DNA from: Planctomycetota bacterium
GTDB taxonomy: Bacteria > Planctomycetota > B15-G4
Assembly: GCA_020638905.1 (NCBI GenBank)
Contig: JACKHP010000026.1
Coordinates: forward strand, 1 to 57,355
DNA: 57,355 nucleotides
Direction of reading: 5' to 3'
The notes under the pieces are model-generated. The model saw only the letters and a program-made list of their open reading frames with translations. It ran no database searches and was not told the DNA's origin. Position numbers and translations under genes: made by a program. Shown in pieces: positions 46,389 through 54,384 of this stretch (position 1 is the first letter of the stretch; every line of letters begins with the position of its first letter).

Positions 46389-46940
46389 ATGAATATGGTC
46401 GTACAGCCAGCGGGTGCCCCACCCGTTGTTTACGTTTCTTTCGTCTGAGGTTACCCCGTCACAACGGAGGGCCTCTTGCGCGCATGCACTGACCTGTCCA
46501 ACAAGGGCGTAGGCACGATCTACGTCTTGTTGAGCACGCCAGGTGGCAGCGTCACAAATGGCATCCACATCTACAACGTGCTCCGCGCTCTACCGAGCAA
46601 GGTGATCATGCACAACGTCGCTGCAGTCAACTCGATCGGCAACGTCATCTTCCTCGCGGGCGAAGAACGTTACGCCAGCCCGAGTACGACATTCATGTAC
46701 CACGGCGTAGGCTTCGACGTGCAGGGCGCGCGCTTCGAAGAGAGGATGTTGCGCGAACGCCTAGATTCAATCTCGCTGATCAGCAGAAGATTGGAGACAT
46801 CATCCGCGCGCGCGCCAACTTCACCAACCCAAGCGAGGTTGATGACCTCTTCTGCAGGCAGCCACCGCGACACCGCCTTCGCCAAGGACCGAGGGATCAT
46901 CCACGACGTCCGCGAGGCCTGCGCCGCGGCGCACCCGTAG
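46389..46940 (+). pseudogene. ClpP-like serine protease gene, broken by a stop and indels
   Basis: A good ribosome site (AAAGGA) precedes ATG 46389. The frame reads MNMVVQPAGAPPVVYVSFV, then an in-frame TGA (46446-46448), then TTEGLLRACTDLSNKGVG and LLSTPGGSVTNG. The catalytic-Ser region follows as VNSIGNVIFLAGEERYASP, and the His region as TFMYHGVGFDVQ. After RERLDSI the frame is lost at about 46773: the next conserved part (ADQQKIGDIIRARANFTNPS) is in another frame. Two more apparent one-base losses (about 46852 and 46875) return to the first frame for FAKDRGIIHDVREA. The family is the ClpP/SDH-like Clp proteases of about 185 residues. It is a decayed passenger gene. Confidence 0.82.
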
Positions 46941-47057
46941 TGCAGCTTGTATTCAAGCGGTAGGGCGTCATTGTCGGAGATCATGGAAAGGTCCGAGAGG
47001 GAAACGCTCCTAGCGTATCAGATGTTTCTCTGACGTGGACGTCATGTTTGTACGAAC

Positions 47058-47095
47058 GTGTACGCCGCCGTGGTAGATATCGGCGGCGTACACGG
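47058..47095. repeat. Subterminal palindrome next to right end of element
   Basis: CGTGTACGCCGCCG and CGGCGGCGTACACG form a perfect 14-bp stem around a 10-base loop, one base from the right terminal repeat. No equivalent lies next to the left end. Confidence 0.7.
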
Positions 47096-47096
47096 C

Positions 47097-47121
47097 AAAG
47101 TGAACCACTACCCGCGCGTCG
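47097..47121 (-). repeat. Right 17-bp terminal inverted repeat and target duplication
   Basis: CAAAGTGAACCACTACC (47097-47113) is the exact reverse complement of the left end. It is followed by CGCGCGTC (47114-47121), identical to the sequence outside the left end. Confidence 0.93.
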
Positions 47122-47153
47122 GGGTCGTCCCCCTCGCGCAGTCGGCTTCGGAT

Positions 47154-47159
47154 ACACTG
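47154..47159 (+). promoter_or_regulatory. Possible -10 element (TACACT)
   Basis: TACACT followed by GCGGCG lies 45 bases before the ATG at 47204, just outside the right end of the mobile element. No clear -35 is visible. Confidence 0.3.
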
Positions 47160-47203
47160 CGGCGCGGTGCCGTCCTCCCGCCACCTCACCCGGTGATCGA
47201 ACG

Positions 47204-48844
47204 ATGAGCCTCTGCGCGCGCGTCCTCTTCCGCTCCGTCGTGCCGTGCGCCATGGGACTGCTCGCCGTCGGGCTGCGCGCCGGCGACCTGGTCCCGCTCG
47301 CCGGCGAGGAGCTCGCGACCCAGTACATCCAGTACGAGCAGGAGTGGGGCAAGGTCGTCATGGACGAGGCCGCCACCCGCTACGCCGTCTCGTGGAACGG
47401 TCCTGGCACCGGCACGCAGGAGATCTTCGTGCGCTTCTTCGCCGGGGACGGCACGCCGCTCACCGACGAGTACCAGGTCAACGCGAACCTCAAGTCGGGC
47501 ATCCAGGACGAGGCCATGATGGCCATGGACGAGGACGGCTACGTCGTCGTCTGCTGGTCCGACCGACACGGCTACGACGGCTTCAACATGGGCTGCTTCG
47601 GGCGCGTGTTCGATCCGTCCGGGGTTCCGCTCGGTCCCGAGTTCCAGATCAACGCGAGCACGGCACCCGTCTCCCAGTGGGAGCCGATGCCGGCCGCGCT
47701 GCCCGGCGGCGGCTGGGTGATCGCGTTCAACGGCGACGACGACGGCAACGCGTACATCCGCTACTTCGACCGCGACGGCACGCCGCGCACGGGCGACATC
47801 GAGTTCAACTCCTACACGAACAACGGGCAGACCGAGGCCGAGTGCGCCGTCTCGCCGCTGGGCGTGGTGATGACCGTCTACGCCGACTTCGGCGGCAACG
47901 TCCAGGCGGGGACGGGCACGAACCTGTTCGTGCGCTTCTACGACGACGAGGGCAACCTGCTCTCGGGCCTGGAGACCGTGGCGAACACGTCCACGCTGCC
48001 GTTCGACCAGCTCGAGCCGCGCATCGACGCCGACGGTCTCGACGGCTTCGTGATGGTCTGGGAGGACGCCGGCAACGACGGCTCGGGATACGGCATCTGG
48101 TGCCGCCGCTACGGCGTCGACGGGCAGGCGCGCGGGCCCGAGTTCCGCGTGAACCAGGTCACGTCCGGCAACCAGCGCCTGCCCGAGGTCGCGGCCGACC
48201 ACGTGGGCAACTTCGTCGTGACGTGGGAGGATGCGTCCAGCGGGCAGACGGTGATCAAGGCGCGCTGGTACGACCACGACGGACTGCCGCTGGGCGACGA
48301 GTTCCCGGTCACGAGCTTCGCGACGGGGAACAGCTACCGTCCGTCGGTGGCCGTCGACCAGGCGGGCGAACGCGTCGTGTTCGCCTTCGGTGGTCCGCCG
48401 GTGGCGGGTTCGAACAACACCGAGGACGTCTTCACGCGCCGCTACGCGCACGCCGCGCTGGCGCTCTCCGGCAGCGCGTCGATCGGCACGTCCGAGCAGC
48501 TCGACCTCGAGCTGCCGAGCGGTGAGGGACTGGTCTACGCGGTGCTCGCCTCGTTCAGCTCGACCAGCGGCCTCGCTCTCCCCGACGGGCGCGTGCTGCC
48601 GGTCGACTACGACGCGCTCATGCTGCACTCGCTCGCGTTCCCGAACACGGGTTTCCCGTTCGTCGGATTCCAGGGCGTGCTGGGTCCCGGTGCGACGGCC
48701 TCGGCCTCGATCGTGCTGCCGGCCAACCCGACGCTCGTGGGCATCCCGCTGCACTTCGCCTGCCTGACGCTCGACACGGCCTTCGTGGGACTCAAGTACC
48801 AGCTGCGGCACGTGACGCGCGAGGCGTCGTTCGTGATCGAGTAG
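47204..48844 (+). CDS. Secreted repeat protein with planctomycete-type C-terminal domain
   Basis: A 546-residue exported protein. The signal peptide is SVVPCAMGLLAVGLRAG. About six imperfect repeats of about 60 residues follow the pattern 'PEVAADHVGNFVVTWED...I.ARWYDHDG.PLGDEFPV', as in secreted beta-propeller-like proteins that bind ligands or act in adhesion. The last 70 residues (LPDGRVLPVDYDALMLHSL to TLVGIPLHFACLTLD) resemble a C-terminal domain common in secreted planctomycete proteins. I see no enzyme motif. ATG 47204 gives the signal peptide. The mobile element ends 91 bases upstream, so it may have altered this gene's upstream region. Confidence 0.8.
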   Translation: MSLCARVLFRSVVPCAMGLLAVGLRAGDLVPLAGEELATQYIQYEQEWGKVVMDEAATRYAVSWNGPGTGTQEIFVRFFAGDGTPLTDEYQVNANLKSGIQDEAMMAMDEDGYVVVCWSDRHGYDGFNMGCFGRVFDPSGVPLGPEFQINASTAPVSQWEPMPAALPGGGWVIAFNGDDDGNAYIRYFDRDGTPRTGDIEFNSYTNNGQTEAECAVSPLGVVMTVYADFGGNVQAGTGTNLFVRFYDDEGNLLSGLETVANTSTLPFDQLEPRIDADGLDGFVMVWEDAGNDGSGYGIWCRRYGVDGQARGPEFRVNQVTSGNQRLPEVAADHVGNFVVTWEDASSGQTVIKARWYDHDGLPLGDEFPVTSFATGNSYRPSVAVDQAGERVVFAFGGPPVAGSNNTEDVFTRRYAHAALALSGSASIGTSEQLDLELPSGEGLVYAVLASFSSTSGLALPDGRVLPVDYDALMLHSLAFPNTGFPFVGFQGVLGPGATASASIVLPANPTLVGIPLHFACLTLDTAFVGLKYQLRHVTREASFVIE

Positions 48845-48863
48845 AGGCGATCCGTCCGCTCGC

Positions 48864-49439
48864 TCAGCGCGCGGAGTCGAAGACGGCGAGCACCGCGTCG
48901 ACCAGCGCCAACGCGTGACGGTCCCAGGCCGAGAGCTCGGCGCGCTCGTCGGGTGCGACGAACGGCACCTCGGTCTGCAGGCGCAGGTCGTCGAAGATCA
49001 GCTCGAGCCGATGGACGATCGTCGCCGCCGCTCCGGCGCGTGTCGCCGATTCACGCTCGGCCACCCGGCGCCGCAGGGCCTCGTCGGGATCGTGGGCGTG
49101 GGCGCCCGGCGCGTCGCCGTGGTCGCGCACGCAGAGCGCCAGCAACGCGTCGTGCAGCGCGCGCACGCGCTCCCCGCCCAGGTCGAACTCGCGCTCGGTG
49201 CGCCGCACGACGCCGGCCGCGTCGAGCGCCTGGACGAAGCCCTCGCCGTCGGCGCGCAGCACACGCCGCAGCCCGCCCGTCCCGTCGGAGCGCTGCGAGA
49301 CGCACTCGACCACGATCGGCGCGCTGCTCGTGGGCAGCACGAGCAGGCAGCCCGCGCAGGCCGTCAGCGCGACCGCGAGCAACGCGCGTCGCGCGACGTT
49401 CGTCGACCAGGCCACGCGCCCGCCGCGCTCAGTCGCCAT
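48864..49439 (-). CDS. Putative lipoprotein of unknown function
   Basis: A 191-residue protein with an N-terminal hydrophobic stretch and lipobox-like cysteines (ALLAVALTACAGC), so it is probably lipid-anchored. The mature part is a mixed alpha/beta protein with no recognised family (GGERVRALHDALLALCV). Its start overlaps the 3' end of the PlsC gene by 11 bases. It is the last gene of a three-gene minus-strand set with the acyltransferase and thioesterase genes. Confidence 0.72.
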   Translation of the reverse strand: MATERGGRVAWSTNVARRALLAVALTACAGCLLVLPTSSAPIVVECVSQRSDGTGGLRRVLRADGEGFVQALDAAGVVRRTEREFDLGGERVRALHDALLALCVRDHGDAPGAHAHDPDEALRRRVAERESATRAGAAATIVHRLELIFDDLRLQTEVPFVAPDERAELSAWDRHALALVDAVLAVFDSAR

Positions 49440-50337
49440 CGCTCGCGGACGCCGACCTCGCCGCTTCCGCTTCCGACTCCGATCCTGACGTCGATCCCGA
49501 CGCCGATCCCGATGCCGATGCCGAGGCCGGCGTCGACGCCGGCGCCGACGGCTCCGTTCCCGGTGACGGCGGGATGTACTGCAGGAAGAGTTCGCGCACG
49601 GCGGCCATGCGCTGCTCGATGTTCATCGGCGTCCAGTCGCTCGTGTCGATCGGCGGCAGGGCGATCACGCCGATGCGTCCCGTGCGCGGGACGATCTTGT
49701 CGTGCGGCAGGATGTCGCGCAGGCCGAGCATGAGCATCGGCACGAGCGGAGCCTTGGTCTCGAGCGCGACGTGGAAGGGACCGCGCTTGAAGGCCAGCAG
49801 TCCGCTCGTCTTCGAGCGCGTGCCCTCGGGCGCCACGAGGATGCTCGTGCCCTCCTGCCGCACGCGCTCGGCCGCCTCGCGCAGGGTGCGGATGGCGCGC
49901 TCGCGGTTGCTGCGGTCGACCGGGATCATGCCCAGCGAACGCAGCGCGTGTCCCACGCCCGGGATCTTGTGGAACTCCTGCTTGTAGATCACGCGCGTGC
50001 CGGGCCGCCACTCGGCCGAGAGCACCGCCAGGTCGAGCAGGCTCTGGTGGTTGAAGAGCACGATGCGCGAGCCCTTGTCCTCGTCGAGCCACTCGGTGCC
50101 CGACTCGACGAGCTCGATGCCCAGCAGCCGGAGCTGCACGCGTCCCCAGGTGCGCACCATGAAGGCCAGCGAGGCGCGCGACGTCTTCGGGAAGAGGACC
50201 GCGCGCAGGGCGATCATGCCGGCCCAGACGAAGGCCCACAGCGCCACGAACGGCACCATCACGAAACCGCGCAGCCGGCTGCCGGCGCGCGCGTCCCAGG
50301 CCTCGCGCTCGAGCGGACGCGTCGTCTCGCCGCTCAT
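49429..50337 (-). CDS. 1-acyl-sn-glycerol-3-phosphate acyltransferase (PlsC family)
   Basis: A 302-residue membrane-bound acyltransferase that makes phosphatidic acid from lysophosphatidic acid. One or two hydrophobic helices lie at residues 25-50. The NHX4D motif has H97 and D102 (FNHQSLLD), and the substrate motif is PEGTRSK at 170-176. The C-terminal 40 residues are a low-complexity Ser/Ala/Gly/Glu tail (SASASGSASGSTSGSESE), encoded by 6-bp DNA repeats and not part of the enzyme. The ATG overlaps the thioesterase stop (ATGA). The thioesterase neighbour fits a lipid-related unit. Confidence 0.92.
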   Translation of the reverse strand: MSGETTRPLEREAWDARAGSRLRGFVMVPFVALWAFVWAGMIALRAVLFPKTSRASLAFMVRTWGRVQLRLLGIELVESGTEWLDEDKGSRIVLFNHQSLLDLAVLSAEWRPGTRVIYKQEFHKIPGVGHALRSLGMIPVDRSNRERAIRTLREAAERVRQEGTSILVAPEGTRSKTSGLLAFKRGPFHVALETKAPLVPMLMLGLRDILPHDKIVPRTGRIGVIALPPIDTSDWTPMNIEQRMAAVRELFLQYIPPSPGTEPSAPASTPASASASGSASGSTSGSESEAEAARSASASDGD

Positions 50338-50735
50338 CGTCCGTTCACCGGCGTGGGCTGGAAGTCGTCGTCGACCGCGACCATCGTGACCTGCGCCTCG
50401 GTGACCTTGACCGCCTCGCCGATGGTCAGCCGGCGCTGGGCCCAGACGTCGGCCTTGATCGTGATCGAGGTGCGCCCGATGCGCAGCGTGTTGGTGAAGA
50501 TCGTCATCACGTCGCCGACGAAGACCGGCTTGTGGAACTCGATCTTGTCCATCGCCACGGTGACGAGCTTGCCGCAGTGGTGCTTGTGCGCCTCGATCGC
50601 CGCCGCGAGGTCGATCTCCGACAGGATCGCGCCGCCGAACACGGTGCCCACCGCATTCGTGTCCTGGGGCGTCATGACCCGCCGGATGGACGGCATGACG
50701 TCCGGCATGGCGGCGGGGGCATCGGCGTCGGGCAT
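50334..50735 (-). CDS. Hotdog-fold acyl-CoA thioesterase
   Basis: A 133-residue single hotdog domain of the YciA/acyl-CoA thioester hydrolase type. The conserved stretches are TPQDTNAVGTVFGGAILSEI, with the catalytic region, and MDKIEFHKPVFVGDVMTI. It should hydrolyse acyl-CoA. ATG 50735 is taken as the start; in-frame ATGs at 50708 and 50696 would remove 9 or 13 residues before the conserved part, and no ribosome site decides between them. Its stop overlaps the PlsC start. Confidence 0.9.
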   Translation of the reverse strand: MPDADAPAAMPDVMPSIRRVMTPQDTNAVGTVFGGAILSEIDLAAAIEAHKHHCGKLVTVAMDKIEFHKPVFVGDVMTIFTNTLRIGRTSITIKADVWAQRRLTIGEAVKVTEAQVTMVAVDDDFQPTPVNGR

Positions 50736-50942
50736 CGGGCGGGCTCGTGGGGGACGGACGCAGCGTGGCGGAGGGCGCCGTGCGCGATCCCCCTGTGTGC
50801 CAGGGACGGCCGCGCGGCGCAAGCGTCGGCCGCCCGGGGGTCGGCCGCGGCGAGACGGCACCGACCGCGGGACCGGGACCGGGATCGTGCGCGGCGGGTC
50901 ATCCCGTCCGGCGTGCCCGGCGGCGTCACGGCGGACGGCGTG

Positions 50943-50948
50943 TACGAT
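50943..50948 (+). promoter_or_regulatory. Possible -10 element (TACGAT)
   Basis: TACGAT followed by CGCGGC lies 52 bases before the ATG of the secreted HEAT-repeat gene. No clear -35 is visible. Confidence 0.35.
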
Positions 50949-50999
50949 CGCGGCTCCGGCGTTCGTCCCAGTCAGGTCGCCATCGCCCGGAGGATCGCC

Positions 51000-52349
51000 A
51001 TGCCCGCCTCGCCGACGCCGCTCCGACTCGCCCTGCTGGCCGCGCTCGCGCTCGCGGCTCCCGCCGTGCCCGCGCAGGACGCCGACGCCGCCCGCGACGC
51101 GACGTCCGAGGCCGACGGCTCCGCCGGACTCTCGGGTCCCGAGCGCACCGCGCGCGCCGACGCGGCCGCGGCCCGTCCCGCCGAGCGGCTGCTGCACCTC
51201 GCCGACGGGCGCGTGCTGCGCGCCGAGGCGCGCCGCGTCGACGGACGCTGGGAGGTCGCGTCCGGCGACGGCTGGCAGGCGTTGCCGGGCGACATGGTGC
51301 ACGAGGTCGAACTCGTCTCGCGCGCGCTGTCCGAGTTCCGCGCGCGCAAGCTCGAGCTGCGCAAGGCGGCGCCGTCCGAGCGCGTGGCGTTGGCGGCCCA
51401 GGCCATGCGCGGCGGTCTCTACACCGAGTCGCTCGAGCTGCTCGACGAGGTGCTGGCGGCCGATCCCGACGACGCGTCGGCGCGCGCGCTGCTCGACCTC
51501 GACGGCCTGCCGATCGCCGTGCCGGCGTACGACGTGCTCGACCCCGACCAGGAGGCCGTGCGCGAGTCGCTCATCGAATACGGAGCGCGCTCGCCGCGTC
51601 CGCTGCAGGAACTCGTCGTGCGCCAGCTCGACGAGGTCCCCGACGACGAACGCGACGCGCTGCTCGACGACCTGGGCGCCGCGCTCCGGCACCGCGACGC
51701 CGGACGGCGCTGGTTCGCGACGCTGGCGCTGCGCCGCCTGTTCCCCGGACGCGCGCTCGACGGGCTCGTGCGCAGCGCGGTGCTCGACCCGCTCGACGAC
51801 GTGCGCGCGCGCGCGGCCCTGGCGCTGCGCGACGGCGGTGCCGGCGTCGACGAGGTGCTCGTCCCGCTCGTGGCGGCGCTCTCGAGCGAGGAGGGCGTCG
51901 TGCGAACGCGCGCCGCCTCGGCGCTGGGCGTGATCGGCAGTCCGCTCACGGTGGCGCCGCTGGCCACGCTGCTGGCCAGCGCGGCGCGCGCGTCGGCGTC
52001 CGGCGACGGCGCCTGGCAGGGCCCGCGCGCGTTCGTCTTCGTCGGACGCCAGGTGAGCTACGTCCAGGACTTCGAACCCGAGGTGGCGCAGAACGCGGTC
52101 ATCGCGAAGCCCGTGATCGGCGTGGCCCAGGAGGGCGCGACCCTCGACGTGCGCGTCTTCGGGACGGGCGGCATGGGCGGCGGCGTGACCGACGCCGGGC
52201 CGGCGCGCGAGGCGGCCGCGGTGCGCGGAGCGCTGGCGTCGATCACCGGCCTCGAGGTGCGCGACAGCAACGCCGCGTGGCTCGAGTGGTGGGACTCGGA
52301 CGGCGAAGCGTGGCTGGCCGAGCACGGCGCGGACGGCGCGCAGGGCTGA
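51000..52349 (+). CDS. Secreted HEAT-repeat protein of unknown function
   Basis: A 449-residue exported protein with a signal peptide (LRLALLAALALAAPAVPAQ). It contains a segment like a small beta domain (LLHLADGRVLRAEARRV) and, from about residue 200, helical HEAT repeats (VLDPLDDVRARAALALRDGG, VRTRAASALGVIGS). The last 100 residues may form another domain. A good ribosome site (GGAGGA) precedes ATG 51000. No catalytic motif is recognised. Confidence 0.78.
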   Translation: MPASPTPLRLALLAALALAAPAVPAQDADAARDATSEADGSAGLSGPERTARADAAAARPAERLLHLADGRVLRAEARRVDGRWEVASGDGWQALPGDMVHEVELVSRALSEFRARKLELRKAAPSERVALAAQAMRGGLYTESLELLDEVLAADPDDASARALLDLDGLPIAVPAYDVLDPDQEAVRESLIEYGARSPRPLQELVVRQLDEVPDDERDALLDDLGAALRHRDAGRRWFATLALRRLFPGRALDGLVRSAVLDPLDDVRARAALALRDGGAGVDEVLVPLVAALSSEEGVVRTRAASALGVIGSPLTVAPLATLLASAARASASGDGAWQGPRAFVFVGRQVSYVQDFEPEVAQNAVIAKPVIGVAQEGATLDVRVFGTGGMGGGVTDAGPAREAAAVRGALASITGLEVRDSNAAWLEWWDSDGEAWLAEHGADGAQG

Positions 52350-52460
52350 CGCGTCCGGGCGGGCGACGCGACTCGCGTCCGCGGCGTCAAGCGGCGAACC
52401 GCCCGTTTCGTCTGCTCCTGCCGCAGCAGAGGATTCCTGCACAACGCGCGGTCCTTTGCG

Positions 52461-52489
52461 TTGGGCCTGCGGCCCGGGTTGTGTAGGCT
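52461..52489 (+). promoter_or_regulatory. Likely promoter of first bactofilin gene
   Basis: TTGGGC (52461-52466) and TAGGCT (52484-52489) are separated by 17 bases, followed by CGCGGC. It lies 76 bases before the bactofilin ATG. Confidence 0.45.
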
Positions 52490-52565
52490 CGCGGCCCGAC
52501 CGGCGGGAGGGGTCGGCTCGAGTGGGTCGTCCACCGTCGGGGGCAGTGCCAGCGAGAGGACTTCC

Positions 52566-53003
52566 ATGGCGGACACCGGCAACGATCCCACGGTCATCGG
52601 GGCGGACATCCACATCAAGGGCGAGATGACCTTCCAGAAGCCGGTGCGGCTGGTGGGCACCTTCGAGGGCAGCATCACGGGCCAGGGCGAGCTCCAGGTC
52701 GCCAAGGGCGCGGCCTGCAAGGCCAACGTGACCAGCAGCTCGATCACCGTCGACGGCATCGTCGAGGGCAACCTCGTGGCGGCCGAGAAGGTGCAGCTCA
52801 ACACCTCCGGCGTCGTGCGCGGCGACATCGTGGCCGGCAAGATGATCATGGCCGAGGGCGCCTCGTTCTTCGGGCAGTGCTCGGTGGGGCCCGAGGCGGT
52901 CAAGGCCGCCGGCGGCAAGCCGGCCCAGCCCGGCGCGCCGGCCAAGGACGAAGCGCGTCCGGCGCCGCAGCAGCAGGCCGGCAAGCCGGCCGGCGCCAAG
53001 TAA
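52566..53003 (+). CDS. Bactofilin-family cytoskeletal protein
   Basis: A 145-residue bactofilin. The central beta-helix (IHIKGEMTFQKPVRLVGTFE to VVRGDIVAGKMIMAEG) shows the characteristic GxIxG-type repeats of about 15-18 residues. The flexible ends are an acidic N-terminal extension and a Pro/Ala/Lys-rich tail (residues 108-145). Family knowledge: bactofilins polymerise without nucleotide and organise cell-wall or stalk synthesis. A zinc-ribbon bactofilin-like gene follows. Confidence 0.92.
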   Translation: MADTGNDPTVIGADIHIKGEMTFQKPVRLVGTFEGSITGQGELQVAKGAACKANVTSSSITVDGIVEGNLVAAEKVQLNTSGVVRGDIVAGKMIMAEGASFFGQCSVGPEAVKAAGGKPAQPGAPAKDEARPAPQQQAGKPAGAK

Positions 53004-53051
53004 GCGCGACGCGTCCCGCGCCGTCCGGCGACGGAGCGCGGGACGGCGCAC

Positions 53052-53462
53052 ATGGCCAAGCGATCACCGCCGCGATCCGTCCGCTGCTACCACTGCGGGC
53101 AGCCGCTCGAAGTGTCGGGCAAGGCGCAGTCCACGTCTTGCCCGGCCTGCAACGGGCGCGTGATCGTGCAGGACGTCGAGGTCGCCGTGCTCACGCCGGT
53201 GCACGAGATCCAGACCTGCGGGCGGCTCGTGGTGACCAAGAAGGGCACCCTGATCGCCAAGCGCGTCCAGGCCCTGGGCGGCGTCGACGTGCTGGGCCGC
53301 ATGGAGGCCAACGTCGAGAGCGGCGGGACGGTGCACATCGCCGCCGGCGCGCGCTGGCGCGGCGACTGCAGCGCGCCCGCGGTCACGATCGACCCCGGCG
53401 CGCGCATCGAGGGTGGACGCTTCAGCGTCCCGAGCGAGCCGCGCTACCTCGCGGCGAAGTAG
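53052..53462 (+). CDS. Zinc-ribbon protein fused to bactofilin-like beta-helix
   Basis: A 136-residue protein. The N-terminal 40 residues hold a zinc ribbon (CYHCGQPLEV ... TSCPACNGRV, two CxxC pairs). From about residue 55 the sequence enters a bactofilin-like beta-helix (GRLVVTKKGTLIAKRVQALG, VDVLGRMEANVESGGTVHI). It lies 48 bases after a plain bactofilin gene, so the two probably work together. Beta-helix assignment is by pattern only. Confidence 0.85.
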   Translation: MAKRSPPRSVRCYHCGQPLEVSGKAQSTSCPACNGRVIVQDVEVAVLTPVHEIQTCGRLVVTKKGTLIAKRVQALGGVDVLGRMEANVESGGTVHIAAGARWRGDCSAPAVTIDPGARIEGGRFSVPSEPRYLAAK

Positions 53463-53504
53463 GACGCGGCCCGCGTCACGTGCGCGACCCGGGTGCGCGA
53501 CACG

Positions 53505-53541
53505 CCCGCGCGGCGCGCGCGTCTCCGCACGCGCCGCGCGC
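53505..53541. terminator. GC-rich hairpin between convergent genes
   Basis: An imperfect CG-rich inverted repeat (CCGCGCGGCGCGCGCGT against ACGCGCCGCGCGCGCGG, loop CTCCGC) lies between the zinc-ribbon bactofilin gene and the convergent YceI gene. Pairing registers are ambiguous, and no T-run is present. Confidence 0.3.
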
Positions 53542-53547
53542 GCGGCG

Positions 53548-54180
53548 TCAACCGTCGCCGTCCTGCAGCGCGGCCTCGACGCTCAGCACGAAGTGGATCG
53601 TGCGTCCCACGGCGGCCTCGGGCAGCGCGTCCATGCCGAACTCGAAGCGATCGACGTCGAACTCGGCCACGAGTCCGGCGCGGTAGCCCATCATCGTGGC
53701 GGCCGCGCCCACGAAGCGCACGTCGGCGGTGATCGGCTTCGTGATGCCGGCGAGCGTCATGTCGCCGGTGACCGACAGGTGCCCCTCGGTCTCGGAGCGC
53801 GCGACCCGCGTGCTCTTGAAGCTCATCTCGGGATGCGCCTCGGCGTCCAGGAAGTCGGGATTCAGGACGTGCGCGTCCCGTCCGGGGTGGCGCGTGTGCA
53901 CGCTCTTGGGTTCGATCGCCATGACGATCGACGACTTCGTCACGTCGGACGGGTCGAGCTCGAAGCTGCCGGCCATCTCCTCGAACGTGCCGTAGAACTC
54001 GGACACGCCCAGGTGGCCGATCGAGAACACGGCCGACGAGTGCAGCGGGTCGACCGAGTAGGTGCCCGCCTTGGCCTCGGCGAGCCCCGAGGGCGCGGCC
54101 GACGAGGAAGAGAGCGGGACGAGGGCGGCCAGGGGGGCCAACAGGACGAGGGCGCGCAGGGCGTCGCGGACGGGCAGCAT
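53548..54180 (-). CDS. YceI-family periplasmic lipocalin-like protein
   Basis: A 210-residue exported protein of the YceI family. A signal peptide (LRALVLLAPLAALVPLSSSSAA) is followed by the lipocalin-like beta barrel with the family pattern YSVDPLHSSAVFSIGHLGVS. Later come LDAEAHPEMSFKSTRVARS and LSVTGDMTLAGITKPI, where relatives bind isoprenoid lipids. The ATG at 54180 gives the signal peptide; the gene reads towards the bactofilin pair. Confidence 0.93.
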   Translation of the reverse strand: MLPVRDALRALVLLAPLAALVPLSSSSAAPSGLAEAKAGTYSVDPLHSSAVFSIGHLGVSEFYGTFEEMAGSFELDPSDVTKSSIVMAIEPKSVHTRHPGRDAHVLNPDFLDAEAHPEMSFKSTRVARSETEGHLSVTGDMTLAGITKPITADVRFVGAAATMMGYRAGLVAEFDVDRFEFGMDALPEAAVGRTIHFVLSVEAALQDGDG

Positions 54181-54306
54181 GCGGAAGGCTCCAGGGAGGT
54201 GGGGGACTCCCGCGGCCGGGCGCGGGACGTCTCCGGCCCGGCAGGATCGCAGCCCCGCGCCGCGCGGGTCAAAGGTCGCCACCCCCCATGGGTCGCCCGG
54301 CCGGGG

Positions 54307-54312
54307 TACGAT
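54307..54312 (+). promoter_or_regulatory. Possible -10 element (TACGAT)
   Basis: TACGAT lies about 70 bases before the ATG of the beta-propeller gene, in the 204-base divergent region with the YceI gene. No -35 is evident. Confidence 0.3.
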
Positions 54313-54384
54313 CAGACTGCATCTGGAGCCCGGCGTTGCGGCGAGGGCAGGTCGCCGCAGCGCAACGCACGCACGAGATCCGAC

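Larger units (their letters stand above)
42920..47113. mobile_element. 4.2-kb IS1-family-like element with passenger genes and a nested IS
   Basis: The element is bounded by perfect 17-bp inverted repeats (42920-42936 and 47097-47113) and exact 8-bp target duplications CGCGCGTC on both sides. It landed in the gap after the FecR-like gene. It contains, left to right, two small genes of unknown function, a structured non-coding stretch, and an IS1-type transposase split by a second IS. A broken ClpP-like protease gene and a subterminal palindrome complete it. Its length is about five times that of a normal IS1-type element, so most of it is passenger DNA. Several genes are broken, so it is probably immobile. 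Its DNA looks less GC-rich than the surroundings. Confidence 0.9.
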
